Assembly: GCA_963676875.1 (NCBI GenBank)
Contig: OY781436.1
Location: forward strand, 3,968,001 to 4,032,000
Direction: 5' to 3'
DNA: 64,000 nt
Origin: UBA6244 sp963676875
GTDB lineage: Bacteria > Bacteroidota > Bacteroidia > Bacteroidales > F082
Numbering within the stretch: the first letter of the stretch is position 1; each line of letters begins with the position of its first letter. The notes under the pieces are model-generated. The model did no database searches, was not told where the DNA came from, and worked only from the letters and a program-made list of their open reading frames with translations. The position numbers were made by a program, and so were the translations under genes. Shown piece by piece: positions 26,202-35,003 of the stretch.

Positions 26202-27243
26202 TAAAAAAGTAGGGGGTTTTTCCCTTACAGATATTGATTTTACTGTGGAAGACGGTGAATATTTCATGCTCATTGGCGAATCGGGCTCAGGAAAATCCAT
26301 GTTGTTAGATACCATAACCGGGGTAATAGCACCTGATTCCGGAGATTTGTTGTTCAATGGCTTAAGTTTGTTGAATCTCCCCATTCAGGACAGAAATTTA
26401 GGAATTGTTTATCAAAAACCGACACTTTTCCCCCATATGACCGTCGAAGAGAATATTTCATATCCACTGAAAATCAGAAAGATAAAAAAGGACGTCGTTG
26501 CAACCGAAATCCAACGACTGGCACGCGATACCGAAATTTTACCTCTACTCCATCGGAGTGTTGATTCCTTGTCGGGTGGTGAAATGCAGCGGGTGACCAT
26601 TGCCCGAACCCTCGCAACGAATCCAAAGGTGCTGTTGCTCGATGAACCCATGTCGTACCTGGATGTGCAACTCAAACGGGGAATTCGGGCGCTGTTGCGA
26701 AAACTAAACCGAGCAGGGCAAACCATTATCCATGTTACCCACGATTACCATGAAGCTTGGTCTTTGGCCGACAAAATTGCGATCATCGAAAAAGGCCGTA
26801 TCCTACAAACAGGAACTCCACAGGAAGTTTTTGAACATCCTGCTTCTGTTTTTGTGGCCAATTTTATTGGAATAAATAATTTCTTCAAAGCGACCATTGA
26901 AAACTTATCAGGAGGTATGGTGAAAAGTGTAGTTAAGGTTGGCGTATTTGAAATTCAAATAAATACCTCATATCCAGATGGGAGCTCCGGTTTTGTTACC
27001 ATTCCTGAATCGGCCATTGGTGTTTCCGTGAGTAGCTCCAGCTTAGGATTGAAAAACACCTATTCGGGAAAAGTTGTTGATATCCACCTTGTGGCAGATG
27101 GATTTGAGCTGACAGTTGATGTGGGGATACTGTTAGTCACACAGCTTACATCCGAAACATATCAACTTGTACAACCCATCCAAGGGGAAGCTGTTGTGCT
27201 GGAGGTTGATGAGCAATTAGTTAGATTTCAGATAGATAGATAA
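26179..27243 (+). CDS. wtpC: Tungstate/molybdate ABC transporter ATP-binding protein
   Basis: A 354-residue ABC ATPase. Walker A is GESGSGKSM, the signature is LSGGEMQRV and Walker B is VLLLDEPMSYLD, with a switch histidine in IHVTHDYHEA. The C-terminal ~120 residues after the nucleotide-binding domain form a TOBE/MOP-like regulatory region, in which molybdate can bind in related transporters. It powers uptake by WtpAB. It overlaps wtpB by 23 bases and is followed by the lipoprotein gene after 16 bases. Confidence 0.9.
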   Translation: MLKLEKISKKVGGFSLTDIDFTVEDGEYFMLIGESGSGKSMLLDTITGVIAPDSGDLLFNGLSLLNLPIQDRNLGIVYQKPTLFPHMTVEENISYPLKIRKIKKDVVATEIQRLARDTEILPLLHRSVDSLSGGEMQRVTIARTLATNPKVLLLDEPMSYLDVQLKRGIRALLRKLNRAGQTIIHVTHDYHEAWSLADKIAIIEKGRILQTGTPQEVFEHPASVFVANFIGINNFFKATIENLSGGMVKSVVKVGVFEIQINTSYPDGSSGFVTIPESAIGVSVSSSSLGLKNTYSGKVVDIHLVADGFELTVDVGILLVTQLTSETYQLVQPIQGEAVVLEVDEQLVRFQIDR

Positions 27244-27259
27244 TATATTCAAAGCTAAA

Positions 27260-28330
27260 TTGATGTTGAAAATGAAAACGAATTTTTTTGTGGTCATGTT
27301 GTTGTTGACAAGTCTCGGTGCATGTCAGACAAAGACCGATGGTATTTCAGGAGCCACCGAAACCAACTATGCCGGAGGAAACAGCCTTTATCACCGAACC
27401 GAAGAAACTCCATTGAAAGTAGGAGAAATTTTTGTGGATGGCGAGGTGCAGAATCCCGGAAAAGTAGATTTGAGTAATTTTTACCAACGGGAGGTTTTTA
27501 GCAAACAAGCACGTTTTATTTCTGCGGATTCCGTTGATTTTCAGGGAGCATACCGCTTTCGTGGATACTCTCTTTTCGATTTGCTCAATCATTTTTTGGT
27601 GGCCAAGAAAAATGCGGAAGATTTTCATCCTGCCACGGATTTGTATGTGGTGATAGAAAACGAACAAGGTCAAAAAGTGTCCTTTTCCTGGTCGGAAATT
27701 TTTTATACGCAACAGCCTCATCAGGTGATTATTGCTACGCACTCTGCACCCATTGAGCCCTTTAGAAAGGAGCTGAATTATCCCACAGGAACCCAGTGGA
27801 AAGTAATAGCAGCCAACGATTTATATGATTTCAGGACTTTGGAGAACCCAATTAAAATTTCCGTGAAATCCTTCGATAAGAAAGATTATTTGGTGAATAG
27901 AAAATTGGAAAATCCGGTTAGTCCGGGTTTTGCATTGATTGTCAACGGCCGGGAGGTGGCTACTTTTGATTCCACAAAAGTTTATCCCTGCCTTCAGGAA
28001 TACAACTCGGTTTTTTATGGCATGGGCATGGGGTACCATCCCATCCCAAATTTCCGAGGAGTGGAATTGCCAACCGTAGTTCATGATTTCCTTTCAATCG
28101 ACAATAAAATACTGATGACCAATGGTTTGGTTTGTCTTTCGGCGACAGATGGCTATCGTGCTGTGGTAAGTTTTGCGGAGCTTTTCAATCGGGCCGACCA
28201 GGTGCATCCCTTGTGGGCCATACCTCCACAAGATAGCGGAAGCGGATATTTTAGGTTCTATCAACCATCGTGCTTTTATGCCGATATGTCTGTGAGGAAT
28301 CTTTCGGAAATGTATGTTTTTGTTGATTAG
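27260..28330 (+). CDS. Lipoprotein with two tandem molybdopterin-oxidoreductase-like folds
   Basis: A 356-residue lipoprotein (signal ending LGAC, Cys22). Residues ~50-170 read like a sulfite-oxidase-type molybdopterin-binding domain: FVDGEVQNPGKVDLSNF, then YRFRGYSLFDLLNHF, then VSFSWSEIF. A second unit at ~225-356 repeats the plan: LIVNGREVATFDSTKVYP, then NFRGVELPTVVHDF, then VVSFAELF. The Cys that ligates Mo in true sulfite oxidases is not visible in either unit, so redox catalysis is doubtful. Placement at the end of the wtp operon suggests a role in metal or cofactor binding at the cell surface. I do not know this family by name; domain resemblance is by pattern only. Confidence 0.55.
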   Translation: MMLKMKTNFFVVMLLLTSLGACQTKTDGISGATETNYAGGNSLYHRTEETPLKVGEIFVDGEVQNPGKVDLSNFYQREVFSKQARFISADSVDFQGAYRFRGYSLFDLLNHFLVAKKNAEDFHPATDLYVVIENEQGQKVSFSWSEIFYTQQPHQVIIATHSAPIEPFRKELNYPTGTQWKVIAANDLYDFRTLENPIKISVKSFDKKDYLVNRKLENPVSPGFALIVNGREVATFDSTKVYPCLQEYNSVFYGMGMGYHPIPNFRGVELPTVVHDFLSIDNKILMTNGLVCLSATDGYRAVVSFAELFNRADQVHPLWAIPPQDSGSGYFRFYQPSCFYADMSVRNLSEMYVFVD

Positions 28331-28544
28331 AAAACTGTGGTAGCGGATTTCTGTGAAAACTGATATGATATGTTTCATTGTAAACTTGTAATTTGTTGAA
28401 CAAGTCAAATATTAAAGCATTTGTTTTCTGGTCACTAGTAACAAAACTGTTTTACTCTGATAGGAAAAATGCTAACTTGCACACCTAATATCAGAAATAG
28501 AAACGAACACATTACCATTCAAATACCCAACAAATCTGAAAGCC

Positions 28545-28757
28545 ATGAGATTGATAACCATTAGAGAATCACATATAGTATCCGATTTGCTCGTACTGCA
28601 AAGCTTCCTTGAATCAGAAGGGATTCCTTGTTTTATGAAAAATGAATACACTACCCAAATCATGAGCCACATGGCCAACTTCGTAGCTGAATTACAAGTT
28701 AAAAGCGATGATTTGGAAAGAGCTCAGGAACTGCTGAAGGAATTTGACAAGGGGTAA
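28545..28757 (+). CDS. DUF2007 domain protein
   Basis: A 70-residue cytoplasmic protein of the DUF2007 family, sometimes called a putative signal-transducing protein. The pattern is HIVSDLLVLQSFLESEGIPCFMKNE followed by AELQVKSDDLERAQELLKE, giving a ferredoxin-like alpha-beta fold. Function is not established. It is separated from the wtp operon by about 210 bases and convergent with lon. Confidence 0.75.
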   Translation: MRLITIRESHIVSDLLVLQSFLESEGIPCFMKNEYTTQIMSHMANFVAELQVKSDDLERAQELLKEFDKG

Positions 28758-28822
28758 ACAAATTCATATATCGGCACAAGCGGACGCTTGCGCCGGTTTC
28801 ATGCCCGCATGACCACCCAGGC

Positions 28823-31255
28823 CTATAACTCCAACGCCCTGTCCACCTTGGTTTTGAGCAGTGCAGCATCCAATACCTCCATGGCGTTTTCCACGTAGAT
28901 AAATGTCAGCCCTTTGATGTAGTTCTCGTCGATTTCTTCGATGTCCTTGAAGTTTTGTTTCGAGAGGATGATTTCCTTCACGTTGGCGCGTTTGGCAGCA
29001 AGAATTTTTTCTTTGATGCCACCTACCGGAAGTACCTTGCCTCGCAGGGTCATTTCCCCGGTCATGGCCACCTGTGCTTTCACCTTGCGTTGGGTAAAAG
29101 CGCTGGTAAGAGCTGTCAGCATGGTGACTCCTGCCGATGGGCCATCCTTGGGAGTGGCACCTTCGGGTACATGGACATGCACATTCCATTTTTCAAAAAC
29201 CTCGTCGTTGATGCCTAGGTCGCGTGCGTGTGATTTCAGGTATTCAAAGGCCAGTGTGGCCGACTCTTTCATTACATCTCCCAGATTTCCGGTGAGTTTG
29301 AGTAGTCCTTTTCCCTTACTGAGGCTCACTTCCACAAACAGGATTTCACCTCCCACAGCTGTCCAGGCCAATCCTGTCACTACACCTGCCACATCGTTGG
29401 AAATGTCTTTGTCGCGTTGGTAAATGGGTGCTCCCAGAATGGTTTTTAGCTCGTCGGGAGCAATTTTGGGATCGGCAGGTTCGTCCATAGCAATAAATTT
29501 GGCCCGATTGCGAATCACTTTAGCCAGTTGTTTTTCCAAAAGTCGCACACCTGCTTCACGGGTATAGAGGTCTATGAGTTTTTCAATGACTATCTTGCTG
29601 AACTTAACCTGATTCTTGTTTACACCATGTTCTTCCAATTGCTTGGGAATCAGGTGTCTCTTGGCGATTTCAATTTTTTCTTCCATCAGATATCCCGAAA
29701 GGTCGATGATTTCCATCCTGTCGCGCAAAGCGGGATGCACGGTTGAAAGGGTGTTGGCCGTGGCTATAAACATCACCCGCGAAAGGTCGTATTCCTGTTC
29801 CAGGTAATTGTCGTAAAAGGCGATATTTTGCTCAGGATCAAGTATTTCCAACAATGCAGCCTGTGGGTCGCCACTGTAGTTGTTGCTGCTCACCTTGTCG
29901 ATTTCGTCGAGCATGAAAACCGGATTGGAGGTTTTGGCCTTGCGAATATTTTGAATAATTCTTCCCGGAAGGGCACCGATATAGGTTTTTCGATGACCAC
30001 GCAATTCCGATTCATCACGAACGCCACCCAACGACATGCGTTGGTATTTGCGACCCAAAGCCTTGGCAATGGATTTCCCCAGCGAGGTTTTTCCCACTCC
30101 GGGAGGGCCTACAAAGCATAGAATGGGGGCTTTCATATTGTTTTTTAGCTTTAACACAGCCAAATACTCGATGATGCGTTCCTTAATTTTTTCCAGTCCG
30201 TAATGATCCTGATTCAGCACTTTGAATGCATGTTTCAGGTCAAGGTTGTCTTTGGAGAAGACATTCCAGGGTAGTTCTACAAACAATTCCAGGTAGTTGA
30301 GTTGGATGCTGTATTCCGCGGCTGCGGGATTCATGCGCTGCAGTTTGCTGTATTCGGATTTAAAGGTTTCGCTAACCTCTTTGCTCCATTTTTTCTTGGA
30401 AGCTTTCTGAGCCAACTCTTTTAGCTCGGTATCGTGAGGTCCGCCGCCCAATTCTTCCTGAATGGTTTTAAGTTGCTGATTAAGCAAGTAATCCCGCTGT
30501 TGCTTGTCCAAGTCAACCTTTACCTTTTTCTGAATGTCGTATTTCAAATCAAGCATCTGAAGTTCCACGGTCATCAGTTCCAAAACACGATTGGCACGGG
30601 CTTCCAGGTCGGTCATCTCCAATAGTGCCTGTTTGGTGGCGTTGTCGGTATTCAGATTGGAAGAAACAAAGTTGACCAAAAATACGGCGCTCTCAATGTT
30701 GTTGATGGCGAAAGCCGATTCGGAAGGAATATTGGGTGATTTCTCAATAATTTGTACCGAAAGATCGCGCACGGATGAAATGAGGGCATCAAATATTTTG
30801 TTGTCGGGAACAATATTCGTTTCAAAACCAACTACTTCCGCCTTGAAATACGGATCGCTCTGAATCATGGTCTTTATTTCAAATCGCTTTTTTCCCTGAA
30901 TGATAGCAGTAGTATTACCATCGGGCATCTGCAATATCTTGATAATTCTGGCCACAGTACCGATGGTGTTGAGATCGGCTTCCGTGGGGTCTTCAATTTC
31001 ACCACTTTTCTGGGCCACCACGCCAATGGTCCGGTCGCCTTTGTAGGCTTCGCGAATGAGGTTGATGGACTTATCTCTTCCCACCGTTATGGGAATTACT
31101 ACGCCAGGGAAAAGCACCATGTTGCGCAATGGAAGTATGGGTAATATGGGAGGTACATCCTCCGAGTTCATCACTTCTTCGTCTTCCGACGAAAGCAAAG
31201 GAAAAAATTCAGTTTCGGTGTCCATAATATCTGTCAATGACAAGAATTGATCCAT
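28823..31255 (-). CDS. lon: ATP-dependent protease Lon
   Basis: An 810-residue cytosolic AAA+ serine protease that degrades damaged and regulatory proteins. It shows the N-terminal substrate domain (LPILPLRNMVLFPGVVIPI), an AAA+ module with Walker A GPPGVGKTS, Walker B FMLDEIDK, and a C-terminal peptidase domain with catalytic serine in PKDGPSAGVTM and lysine in GIKEKILAAKRA. The N-terminus has a short acidic extension before the core. The upstream region contains a dyad described separately. No Clp genes are nearby. Confidence 0.97.
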   Translation of the reverse strand: MDQFLSLTDIMDTETEFFPLLSSEDEEVMNSEDVPPILPILPLRNMVLFPGVVIPITVGRDKSINLIREAYKGDRTIGVVAQKSGEIEDPTEADLNTIGTVARIIKILQMPDGNTTAIIQGKKRFEIKTMIQSDPYFKAEVVGFETNIVPDNKIFDALISSVRDLSVQIIEKSPNIPSESAFAINNIESAVFLVNFVSSNLNTDNATKQALLEMTDLEARANRVLELMTVELQMLDLKYDIQKKVKVDLDKQQRDYLLNQQLKTIQEELGGGPHDTELKELAQKASKKKWSKEVSETFKSEYSKLQRMNPAAAEYSIQLNYLELFVELPWNVFSKDNLDLKHAFKVLNQDHYGLEKIKERIIEYLAVLKLKNNMKAPILCFVGPPGVGKTSLGKSIAKALGRKYQRMSLGGVRDESELRGHRKTYIGALPGRIIQNIRKAKTSNPVFMLDEIDKVSSNNYSGDPQAALLEILDPEQNIAFYDNYLEQEYDLSRVMFIATANTLSTVHPALRDRMEIIDLSGYLMEEKIEIAKRHLIPKQLEEHGVNKNQVKFSKIVIEKLIDLYTREAGVRLLEKQLAKVIRNRAKFIAMDEPADPKIAPDELKTILGAPIYQRDKDISNDVAGVVTGLAWTAVGGEILFVEVSLSKGKGLLKLTGNLGDVMKESATLAFEYLKSHARDLGINDEVFEKWNVHVHVPEGATPKDGPSAGVTMLTALTSAFTQRKVKAQVAMTGEMTLRGKVLPVGGIKEKILAAKRANVKEIILSKQNFKDIEEIDENYIKGLTFIYVENAMEVLDAALLKTKVDRALEL

Positions 31256-31281
31256 AATAAGGTATTTGTGGCGGTCAAAAT

Positions 31282-31357
31282 GTCAGGGTTGAATACTATC
31301 TTTCATGAGAAATTTTACAAACGTTTGTATAACAATCACATGTAAAAAAACCCTGAC
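31282..31357 (-). promoter_or_regulatory. Nested palindrome upstream of lon
   Basis: A perfect 14-bp palindrome TACAAACGTTTGTA (31316-31329) lies inside a wider pair of 9-bp inverted arms, GTCAGGGTT (31282-31290) and AACCCTGAC (31349-31357), that share nearly the same centre. Position and symmetry suggest an operator for lon; the core resembles LacI-family sites. Confidence 0.4.
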
Positions 31358-31429
31358 CAAATGACGCCATGTTTTTAACAGGCTTCATAGTAAGGCAAAC
31401 CATATGCCAAAGCAAGAATAATTGGCTTT

Positions 31430-32605
31430 TTAGTCGGAATTGGCGCTGTTGTAAATAAATTCAAAGATGTCCACTTCAACCTGATCAAAGTTTTTTCCAC
31501 GACGTTTATATACAGCTTCTGCCACCTGAACAGCTTTCTTAAAATTAAAGGGTTTCATGCTGCTTGGGCCTCCCCAGGAAAAGCTGGGAATGAAGTTGCG
31601 CTGGAATCCGGATCCATACAAATTACACGACACGCCCACCACTGTCCCCGTATTGAACATGGTATTAATACCCGATTTGCTGTGGTCGCCCATGATCAGT
31701 CCGCAAAATTGTAAACCCGTATTTACGAAGGTTTCTTTATCGTAGGACCACAGTCGAACCATATCGTAAGTGTTTTTCAAGTTGGACGTGTTGGTGTCGG
31801 CACCCAGATTACACCACTCACCCAAAACCGAATTACCCAGAAAACCATCATGTCCTTTGTTGGAATAACCGAAAATAACCGAATTGCTCACCTCTCCGCC
31901 TACCTTTGAATGGGGGCCAATGGTGGTGCCACCATAAATTTTGGCGTCCATCTTCAGTTGGGCATGTTCACACAGTGCAAAGGGGCCGCGTACTTTAGAG
32001 CCTTCCATAATTTCAGCATCCTTACCTATATAAATTGGGCCGTCGTTGGTGTTCAGAAAAGCGAATTCCACCCGTGCACCTTCTTCCAGAAAAATAAGAT
32101 CGGGGTTGCCGGTCACGAAATTGGTTTTACTCAGTGGTTGTGATTTGCGTCGGTGGGTGAGGACGGCAAAGTCATCTTTGATAGCCTGAGGGTTGAAGGA
32201 AAAGATTTCCCAGTTTTCGTTGAGTTTAACAAAATGGCCGTCAAATTCCACCGTGTCAGAATTATCAGGAATGGTAAAATTGTCGATTTGTGATTCTTCC
32301 ACGCGCATGGCAATTATCACGTCTTCGGATGCGAGTATTTCACCTGGTTGTAACTTAGTAATCTTTTCTATCAGTTTTTCGTTGGGCAACACTGATCCGT
32401 TGATCAGCAGGTTATCAGATTCTTTTATCAAGGGGAATTTCACACCAAGATGTGGCTGGGTGAGTGTAGAGGTGGTGGATTTTAGGAAAAATTCCCATTT
32501 TTCGCGAATGGTCATGATTCCCAATCGAATATCGGCCACCGGACGGGTGCAGGTAAAGGGCATTAGGCTGTCTCTTCCAAAGCTGTCAAAGAGGATGTAA
32601 TTCAT
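31430..32605 (-). CDS. GlmU-like sugar nucleotidyltransferase (NTP_transf_4)
   Basis: A 391-residue protein of the Bacteroidota family with an N-terminal putative sugar nucleotidyltransferase domain and a C-terminal left-handed beta-helix. It opens NYILFDSFGRDSLMPFTCTRPVADIRLGI, the family signature in which the usual GxGTRM loop is absent. The second half has hexapeptide-repeat character (IYIGKDAEIMEGSKVRGP, then AKIYGGTTIGPHSKVGGEV). The substrate is unknown; a role in nucleotide-sugar synthesis is inferred from the fold. Its promoter region lies between it and the L31 terminator. Confidence 0.8.
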   Translation of the reverse strand: MNYILFDSFGRDSLMPFTCTRPVADIRLGIMTIREKWEFFLKSTTSTLTQPHLGVKFPLIKESDNLLINGSVLPNEKLIEKITKLQPGEILASEDVIIAMRVEESQIDNFTIPDNSDTVEFDGHFVKLNENWEIFSFNPQAIKDDFAVLTHRRKSQPLSKTNFVTGNPDLIFLEEGARVEFAFLNTNDGPIYIGKDAEIMEGSKVRGPFALCEHAQLKMDAKIYGGTTIGPHSKVGGEVSNSVIFGYSNKGHDGFLGNSVLGEWCNLGADTNTSNLKNTYDMVRLWSYDKETFVNTGLQFCGLIMGDHSKSGINTMFNTGTVVGVSCNLYGSGFQRNFIPSFSWGGPSSMKPFNFKKAVQVAEAVYKRRGKNFDQVEVDIFEFIYNSANSD

Positions 32606-32682
32606 GCGTATGATGATTTTGTAGGTTGATTAACTATTGCAATAAAGATACGAAAAAGCATTGGATTAATTGTTTTTAGGCA

Positions 32683-32720
32683 CAAAAAAAAGTCCCTGAT
32701 GCCGTAACATCCAAGGACTC
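32683..32720 (-). terminator. Terminator of the L31 gene
   Basis: On the minus strand AGTCC pairs with GGACT over a ~19-base loop and is followed by a run of T. It lies 27 bases beyond the rpmE2 stop. Confidence 0.65.
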
Positions 32721-32746
32721 TGTATTTTAACACACTTGCGTGCGGA

Positions 32747-33010
32747 TTATTTTGTCTTATCGAAATGACTTTTGTAGCGGCTTTTGAATTTGTCAACACG
32801 TCCGGCGGTATCTACCAGTTTCATCTTACCTGTAAAGAAGGGATGTGATTTGTGTGAAATTTCCAATTTTACCAATGGATATTCTTTACCGTCTTCCCAA
32901 ACAACGGTGTCTTTGGTGTTAACGGTGGAACGTGTGATAAAGCTGTAATCGTTCGACATGTCTTTAAAAACGACCAACCTGTAGTTTTTTGGATGAATAT
33001 CTTTTTTCAT
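32747..33010 (-). CDS. rpmE2: 50S ribosomal protein L31, type B
   Basis: An 87-residue ribosomal protein of the large subunit. It opens MKKDIHPKNYRLVVFKDMSN and contains SHPFFTGKMKLVDTAGRVDKF, the L31 core. It lacks the CxxC pairs of type A L31 and so is the zinc-independent form. It is monocistronic, with a near-consensus promoter and a terminator. Confidence 0.95.
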   Translation of the reverse strand: MKKDIHPKNYRLVVFKDMSNDYSFITRSTVNTKDTVVWEDGKEYPLVKLEISHKSHPFFTGKMKLVDTAGRVDKFKSRYKSHFDKTK

Positions 33011-33044
33011 TTTTCCTTTTATTTCGTATTCTTTTAAGGGGCTG

Positions 33045-33076
33045 CAAAATTATAGTCTTTGCAATTAATATCCAAA
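33045..33076 (-). promoter_or_regulatory. Promoter of rpmE2
   Basis: TTTG, 20 bases, then a perfect TAATTTTG on the minus strand. This is one of the best -33/-7 matches in the window, about 30 bases before the start codon. Confidence 0.7.
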
Positions 33077-33168
33077 TATATTTTCAAATTATTTTATGAA
33101 AAATCAAACCTTCTGCCATTGCCTATTTTTCGTGGGAAAACAGTGTTGTTTTTTAATCGAAAACAAGC

Positions 33169-34242
33169 TTAAAGTCCTGTAAGAAATTCAATGGTATCCA
33201 CCCCGTCAGCATAATCCCACAGGGCAGGTTTTTGGCTGTTTCCGAAAGGGATGCTCGGTACAGCACTCAAATTCATGGAGGAGATAACACACTGGATTTG
33301 GTTGGATGACTGAACGAGTGTTTTTTGTACTTCTTCGGCATGTCGGTAGTATTCAAAATGCAATACACTTACCGGCGATGCAAACTGTGTATTTTCGGTC
33401 ACCAACAAGTTGCCTGCATCCAAATGGGGTGTGCTGTTGACCAGATAGATGGCCTTGTTGTATTCGTAGTTGTTGAAATATTTGTGATTTTCGTTGATGG
33501 ACGACCAGGTTTGGCAGGCATCTAGTAAACGTGTAAAATCGTAATTTTCGGGAACGAGCAAATGTGCCACATTGCGACAGCCCATGCCATAATAACTGAA
33601 AATATCGTTGGTAAGCAGTTGTAGTTCTTCATTGGTTTCTTGTCCGGAAAGCACGGCCACTCCGTTTCGGTTTTTTCGTATGATGTGGGGATATTTGCCA
33701 AAATAGTATTCAAAATAGCGGGCAGAGTTGTTGCTGCCCGTGGCAATGATGGCGTCCATGCCTTTCAATTGACCGCTTGTAAACTCGCTCATCCCTTCAA
33801 ACTGTGGATCGATGGCCGTCAGTAGCTTTGATAGGGCAGGAATCAGCCGTTTATCGTCGGAGGAGAGTTTCGCCAGCACCTTATTGCCTGTTATCAGCAC
33901 ACTCATCCAATCGTGAAAACCAACGGCAGGGACATTTCCGGCCATCACCAGACCAATTGTTTTGGCTTCCTTATTTTGACTCAATTTCTCCAAATATGGG
34001 GACATCCATGTGGTCAATGTTTGGAGGTTGATGACCTGCCCCATGTAACCAATGGCCTGTCGAACATTGGTTTCGGTAAACCAGCCATTGTAATGATGGG
34101 CCTCAACAATTTCCAGTTCCAGGTTTTCGAAGGCTTCTTTTTCTGCGGTGCTAAGGTCGCCGGGTGCTTCGGTTTCGCTGCCAAGCTGTTGCATGATGGC
34201 TCCCAAACGAGCAAAGGCGTTGATACGTTGTTGAAGGGTCAT
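33169..34242 (-). CDS. LuxC-type acyl-CoA reductase
   Basis: A 357-residue member of the acyl-CoA reductase (LuxC) family, an aldehyde-dehydrogenase relative reducing acyl-CoA or acyl-thioesters to aldehydes with NADPH. The nucleotide-binding region includes LVMAGNVPAVGFHDWMSVL. The catalytic Cys is in YYGMGCRNVAHLLVP. No LuxD/E or luciferase genes are present, so this is not bioluminescence; fatty aldehyde formation for lipids is more likely. Start chosen at ATG 34242; a TTG two codons earlier (34248) is in frame but not needed. Confidence 0.85.
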   Translation of the reverse strand: MTLQQRINAFARLGAIMQQLGSETEAPGDLSTAEKEAFENLELEIVEAHHYNGWFTETNVRQAIGYMGQVINLQTLTTWMSPYLEKLSQNKEAKTIGLVMAGNVPAVGFHDWMSVLITGNKVLAKLSSDDKRLIPALSKLLTAIDPQFEGMSEFTSGQLKGMDAIIATGSNNSARYFEYYFGKYPHIIRKNRNGVAVLSGQETNEELQLLTNDIFSYYGMGCRNVAHLLVPENYDFTRLLDACQTWSSINENHKYFNNYEYNKAIYLVNSTPHLDAGNLLVTENTQFASPVSVLHFEYYRHAEEVQKTLVQSSNQIQCVISSMNLSAVPSIPFGNSQKPALWDYADGVDTIEFLTGL

Positions 34243-34256
34243 AAACAAAATTTTTG

Positions 34257-34288
34257 CAAAAGTAACTTGCTTTTGAGGAAATTACAAA
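34257..34288 (-). promoter_or_regulatory. Promoter of the acyl-CoA reductase gene
   Basis: TTTG, 20 bases, then a perfect TACTTTTG on the minus strand, 14 bases before the ATG. It shows that this gene can be transcribed independently of the outer-membrane protein gene just upstream. Confidence 0.65.
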
Positions 34289-34296
34289 GCAATAGG

Positions 34297-34935
34297 TCAG
34301 AGTTCGGGATAATACCCATTTTGAAATCCGGTACCGAAGCCGTTTGAATAGCCCTGATAGGCTCCGGGATACATGCCGGGCATCATGGCGCCGTCGTGAC
34401 GACGATATTCAACGCCCACATTAATTTGAAAGTGGTCGGTAACCTTATAATTCATGTCAAGCATCAATCCTTCGTTACTGAAATCGGTACGTCCGAAACC
34501 ATCATGCTCATTCAATGAAACAGGATTTAACAGCCACTGTTTGTAAGCTGTTCCTGTTAAGGTGACTTTTTCGTTGAGTAAATATTGTCCTTTTACATAC
34601 AACATGCCAAATTGGGCATTGGCCGGCATGGTTGACCACCCGTTTAATCCATTGAATTGATTGATGGAATACCCCATGCCAAAGGCAATATTCCAGCGTT
34701 GCGACACGGGCATGGTAATTTGTGGCATCACCCAGGTGGATAGGGCAGAGGCGCCCGAAAAAGCAGTGAATGAGGTCCCAATACTTACATTTACTTTGGT
34801 TTGAAATCCGACTTGAAGGGTTTCGTTCGCTTCACTTTCAGGCATCACATTACTTCCAAACGTGGTAGTTTGGGCCTGAGTATAGGAGACCAGCGCAACG
34901 AATACGAGTAATATGTGAAGTCTCAATGGGTGCAT
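34297..34935 (-). CDS. Predicted outer-membrane protein of unknown function
   Basis: A 212-residue exported protein with a signal peptide ending TQAQT. It is followed by alternating amphipathic strands typical of a small beta-barrel: LQVGFQTKVNVSIGTSF, RWNIAFGMGYSINQF, KVTLTGTAYKQWL, FQINVGVEYRRHD. The C-terminus is rich in Gly, Tyr, Pro and Met (MMPGMYPGAYQGYSNGFG) and resembles a surface tail. No family name is recognised. The IS1634 element lies about 50 bases upstream, near its promoter. Confidence 0.6.
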   Translation of the reverse strand: MHPLRLHILLVFVALVSYTQAQTTTFGSNVMPESEANETLQVGFQTKVNVSIGTSFTAFSGASALSTWVMPQITMPVSQRWNIAFGMGYSINQFNGLNGWSTMPANAQFGMLYVKGQYLLNEKVTLTGTAYKQWLLNPVSLNEHDGFGRTDFSNEGLMLDMNYKVTDHFQINVGVEYRRHDGAMMPGMYPGAYQGYSNGFGTGFQNGYYPEL

Positions 34936-34952
34936 TTTTCAAAAGTTCACGT

Positions 34953-34960
34953 CAAAAGTA
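34953..34960 (-). promoter_or_regulatory. -7 box of the outer-membrane protein gene beside the IS
   Basis: A perfect TACTTTTG on the minus strand, 17 bases before the start codon. The expected -33 position falls within a few bases of the left inverted repeat of the IS element. Confidence 0.5.
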
Positions 34961-35003
34961 CAAAGCTTCGCCTTATGTCGGGCAATTTTAACCCATTTTG
35001 CAG

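Noticed and set aside
28764..29189. 141-codon minus-strand frame
   Set aside because: Different frame of the lon 3' end; Gly/Arg/His-rich as typical of shadow frames.
33169..34242. Bioluminescence operon from the LuxC-type reductase
   Set aside because: No luxA, B, D or E is nearby; LuxC-like reductases are common in non-luminous Bacteroidota.
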